A DNA stretch of 13,444 nucleotides, from NCBI GenBank assembly GCA_964454255.1, contig CAYVSY010000028.1, forward strand, positions 1 through 13,444, given 5' to 3'. Position 1 is the first letter of the stretch. Each line of letters begins with the position of its first letter. This stretch comes from CAYVSY01 sp964454255. GTDB lineage: Bacteria; Bacillota_I; Bacilli_A; RF39; UBA660. This document shows, one piece after another, positions 12,201 to 13,444 of the stretch. Made by a program: the position numbers and the translations under genes. The notes below the pieces were generated by a model. That model saw only the letters and a list, made by a program, of their open reading frames with translations. It was not told where the DNA came from and made no database searches.

Positions 12201-13444
12201 TATAATATAACCAAAGTAAATGGAACATTAACAGTAAATAAAAAAGATGTAACTGTTTCAGCTAATACAATATCAAAAGTATATGATGGAAATGCCTTAA
12301 CAAGTTCAATATGTAGTGGAAACGATTTAGTAAGTGGACAAAATGTAACATGCACAATGACCTCGGCATCAACAATAACAAATGTTGGAAATACACCAAA
12401 TATAATAGATACAACAATAATAAAATCAAGCACAACTGATGTAACAAGTAATTATAATATAACCAAAACAAATGGAACACTGACAATAACACCGGCAAAT
12501 TTTATAAATAATAGTGTTTTAATAACAGGGATAGTGGTTAATGGCAATACATTAACCGCAACACCAACTTCTAATCCAACGGGAACATATAGTTATCAAT
12601 GGTGGACATCGATTGATTCAACAGGAACAACTAAAACAAATATTACAAACGCAACTTCAAATACATATAAAATAACACAAAATGAAGTAGGAAAATATAT
12701 AGGTGTAACATTAACAATATCAAAAGATAACTATATAACTACAACAATAAATAAAATAACTAATTTAGTAGGAGACTTTAATTGTAGTATAAATGGAAAT
12801 CCAACAGAATGGACAAAAACAGCTACATTAACAGGAACAATATCAAATGGAGTTCAAGCGTATAGTTGGACAAATTCTACAACAACACCAACATCATGGA
12901 CTAATTCAACTAATACTACGCAAACAAAAAATATAACTGAAAACAATAATTATTATTTACATATAAAAAGTGATAATGATAATGTAAAATATTGTAGTGT
13001 TAATGTCCAAAAAATAGATAATGAAGGACCAACCATAACTAATTTAGAATTAACAACAAACGATAAAACTATAACCGCTACTATAACCGCAAACGATAAT
13101 GATAAATCAGGAGTAACAAAATATTATTATAGTTTAGATGGGGAAGTATATACTGAATCAACAAATAATAATTATACATTCACAAATTTAACATATGGTG
13201 AAACATATACAATATATACATATGTTAAAGATGCCTTAAATAATGAATCAATTGTATCAAATAGTGAAATAACGATTTCAATTCCATGCCCAGAAGGTTC
13301 AACATTAACAAATGGATATTGCACAAAACTAGCGACAGTAACACAAACATGTGATTCTGGAACATTAAGTGGGACGACATGTTTAAAAACCGCAACAAGC
13401 AGTTATACTTGTACAGGAGTAGGGGGGAGTTTATCTGGAAGTAA
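9243..13444 (+). CDS. Giant modular surface protein with TasA/camelysin-like N-terminus, 3' end beyond window
   Basis: A single open frame of 1400 codons with no stop before the window ends. ATG 9243 has AAGGAGAA at 9228-9235. Residues 1-25 are a signal segment ending GGTFAWF, as in SipW-processed TasA/camelysin proteins; the TasA-like beta domain runs to about 180. Then come a carboxypeptidase-regulatory-like domain (about 185-280, with TTDENGYYSI and PLGSHTLTV), and an InlB B-repeat-like domain (about 296-368, YVFKGWNT). Two Cys-x8-Cys modules follow (C397/C406, C477/C486). Alternating Cys-bearing MBG-like and YDG-type repeats span about 540-1083, with YDG modules from about 606, 758, 916 and 1002. 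Next are an Ig-like domain (about 1084-1176), a short Cys-bearing segment, an FN3-like domain (about 1262-1344) and a Cys-rich segment from 1348. It is very rich in Thr, Asn and Ser. An adhesin or matrix protein is likely; the cell-wall anchor, if any, lies beyond the window. Confidence 0.9.
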   Translation, partial: MGKKKYILIGIISLITVIGGTFAWFSITSSQNNNGTIVKSGTLSINYQDGTIIGANNLMPDYEPSYNSTCEDGLCYRNDFTITNTGSLDVLLNGVLELETNTFENNKLMYSVYDGETLITEASPISNTENTDLLTNVRLDVPTGSKTYTLFIWLDESATNESLEKSYAGTIKINGNQVGIPENINFSGYVYDDNNNIVPNATILIESDPKTATTDENGYYSINMIPLGSHTLTVTKNDEEILKSPITLQYGQEYKVESKIITTNSEHTRFDIKTSNIENSEVAEGPKNIKEDTSYTPILTYDCHINNGNCADLKKEVQSGSNVDLTKKATKTNYVFKGWNTNPNAHVGLSSFEMPSINTTLYAIFEKEIIITFNKNYAESQRINNVSKTDNEIVESCLIYNNETECNIVSPSIIRNNYDGIGYALENSSKEVIWNPNTSKIINENKTYYAITKSSDSWIATFIKGSAKTISKENASCYKYNNEATCEVTAPTFELNDNYSKDGLVKVSGSATPDKVSENGIITLTTSSTYKTNIDAIVEIPTTQNCVDTTYDGTSKTLLTGTNYTLENNIKINAGTYEITAKLNNDSVWKDGTKEDKKISCEIKKRDVTYKADNNSKVYDGSALTKQTATLTSGILASNQNATFDITGTITNVGSVTNTLNGVTIKQDGTDVSSNYNITKVNGTLTVTRATTSTLGSCGNLTYNGSSQNLVTGGNEVTVTNNTGTDAKTYTVNVESTGNYAFSDGTTSKTLTCEIKKRDVTIKADSDSRAYNESALTKETATLTSGTLVSGHVATSNITGTITDVGSVTNTLNSVVIKDATSNDVTSNYNITKVNGTLTVTKAPTTIPTNTLCVSKTYDGTTQQLTSTTSGTGYTLSNYNQTNAGNYTITATLNSNYKWNDNSETTKSFSCSMSKRDVTYKADNNSKVYDGSALTKNTGTLTSGTLVSGHVATSNITGTITDVGSVTNTLNSVVIKDATSNDVTSNYNITKVNGTLTVNKKDVTVSANTISKVYDGNALTSSICSGNDLVSGQNVTCTMTSASTITNVGNTPNIIDTTIIKSSTTDVTSNYNITKTNGTLTITPANFINNSVLITGIVVNGNTLTATPTSNPTGTYSYQWWTSIDSTGTTKTNITNATSNTYKITQNEVGKYIGVTLTISKDNYITTTINKITNLVGDFNCSINGNPTEWTKTATLTGTISNGVQAYSWTNSTTTPTSWTNSTNTTQTKNITENNNYYLHIKSDNDNVKYCSVNVQKIDNEGPTITNLELTTNDKTITATITANDNDKSGVTKYYYSLDGEVYTESTNNNYTFTNLTYGETYTIYTYVKDALNNESIVSNSEITISIPCPEGSTLTNGYCTKLATVTQTCDSGTLSGTTCLKTATSSYTCTGVGGSLSGS
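11055..11120 (+). repeat. Intragenic direct repeat A, copy 1 (66 bp)
   Basis: This 66-bp stretch is identical to 11985-12050. It encodes the start of a YDG-type module (KRDVTYKADNNSKVYDG...). Confidence 0.9.
11586..11761 (+). repeat. Intragenic direct repeat B, copy 1 (176 bp)
   Basis: Matches 12060-12235 with a single difference (A at 11738, C at 12212). It encodes the C-terminal two thirds of the second YDG module. Confidence 0.9.
11985..12050 (+). repeat. Intragenic direct repeat A, copy 2 (66 bp)
   Basis: Identical to 11055-11120 at an in-frame offset of 930 bp. It forms the first part of the third YDG module. Confidence 0.9.
12060..12235 (+). repeat. Intragenic direct repeat B, copy 2 (176 bp)
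   Basis: Near-identical to 11586-11761 (175 of 176 positions) at an in-frame offset of 474 bp. It forms the rest of the third YDG module, nine bases after repeat A ends. Confidence 0.9.

Noticed and set aside
11055..12235. Possible CRISPR array or tandem non-coding repeats
   Set aside because: The repeats are long, in frame, unevenly spaced and encode protein modules. There are no short palindromic repeats with unique spacers.
11905..12498. Three minus-strand ORFs of 71-78 codons, two of them overlapping, in the repeat region
   Set aside because: They are by-products of the repetitive Thr/Asn codons of the plus-strand gene, giving His/Leu/Tyr-rich nonsense proteins without start signals.
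1..13444. Mycoplasma-type genetic code (TGA = Trp), suggested by AT richness and lack of TGA stops
   Set aside because: No in-frame TGA occurs in more than 3000 codons and all Trp codons are TGG, so the standard code explains the window. TGA stops are simply rare in AT-rich genomes.

Overview
The window is very AT-rich DNA with the gene style of a low-GC Gram-positive bacterium. Shine-Dalgarno sequences are of the GGAGG/GGTGA type, promoters are TTGACA/TATAAT-like, and valS has a T-box leader. Other Firmicutes-type markers are a YetF-like DUF421 protein and a surface protein with a TasA/camelysin-like (SipW-type) N-terminus. All tryptophans in the genes are TGG, no frame contains TGA, and every gene that ends here stops with TAA or TAG, so the standard bacterial code fits and a Mycoplasma-type code does not. 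The best guess is an uncultured, probably gut-associated, member of the Bacilli/RF39/Erysipelotrichia-like lineages. That placement is inference from style, not from a marker search.

Positions 1-163 hold no complete gene. There is a possible IS3-family transposase tail with terminal-repeat-like remnants, then an AT hairpin. From 164 to 2418 a small XRE regulator (minus) is divergent from an ABC-2 type exporter (ATPase and permease, plus). A small three-helix membrane protein (minus) ends convergently on the permease, overlapping it by 4 bp. From 2471 to 2630 lies a self-contained tRNA-Asn(GTT) unit with strong promoter and terminator. From 2661 to 3713 is a soluble SPFH/band-7 protein.

From 3738 to 7231 a T-box riboswitch controls a two-gene operon: an HD-domain phosphohydrolase overlapped by valS (valyl-tRNA synthetase). 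A 57-aa zinc-ribbon protein with its own terminator follows (7356-7529), then a DUF421 membrane protein (7606-8316).

From 8322 to the end is one transcription unit. A consensus promoter leads into a short leader with a 29-codon ORF and a terminator-like 15-bp hairpin. It then reads into a membrane-anchored protein of unknown function (8517-9221) and a giant modular surface protein starting at 9243. The giant frame stays open for 1400 codons and runs off the window. It has a TasA-like head, a carboxypeptidase-regulatory-like domain, an InlB B-repeat-like domain, Cys-bearing modules, alternating MBG/YDG-type repeats, Ig/FN3-like domains and a Cys-rich segment. One YDG module appears to be a recombination mosaic of two others.

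The most interesting items are the leader/attenuator arrangement in front of the surface-protein operon, the T-box-controlled HD-valS pair with an unexpected discriminator-pairing base, the mosaic repeats, and several promoters that place the start site right at the Shine-Dalgarno sequence.
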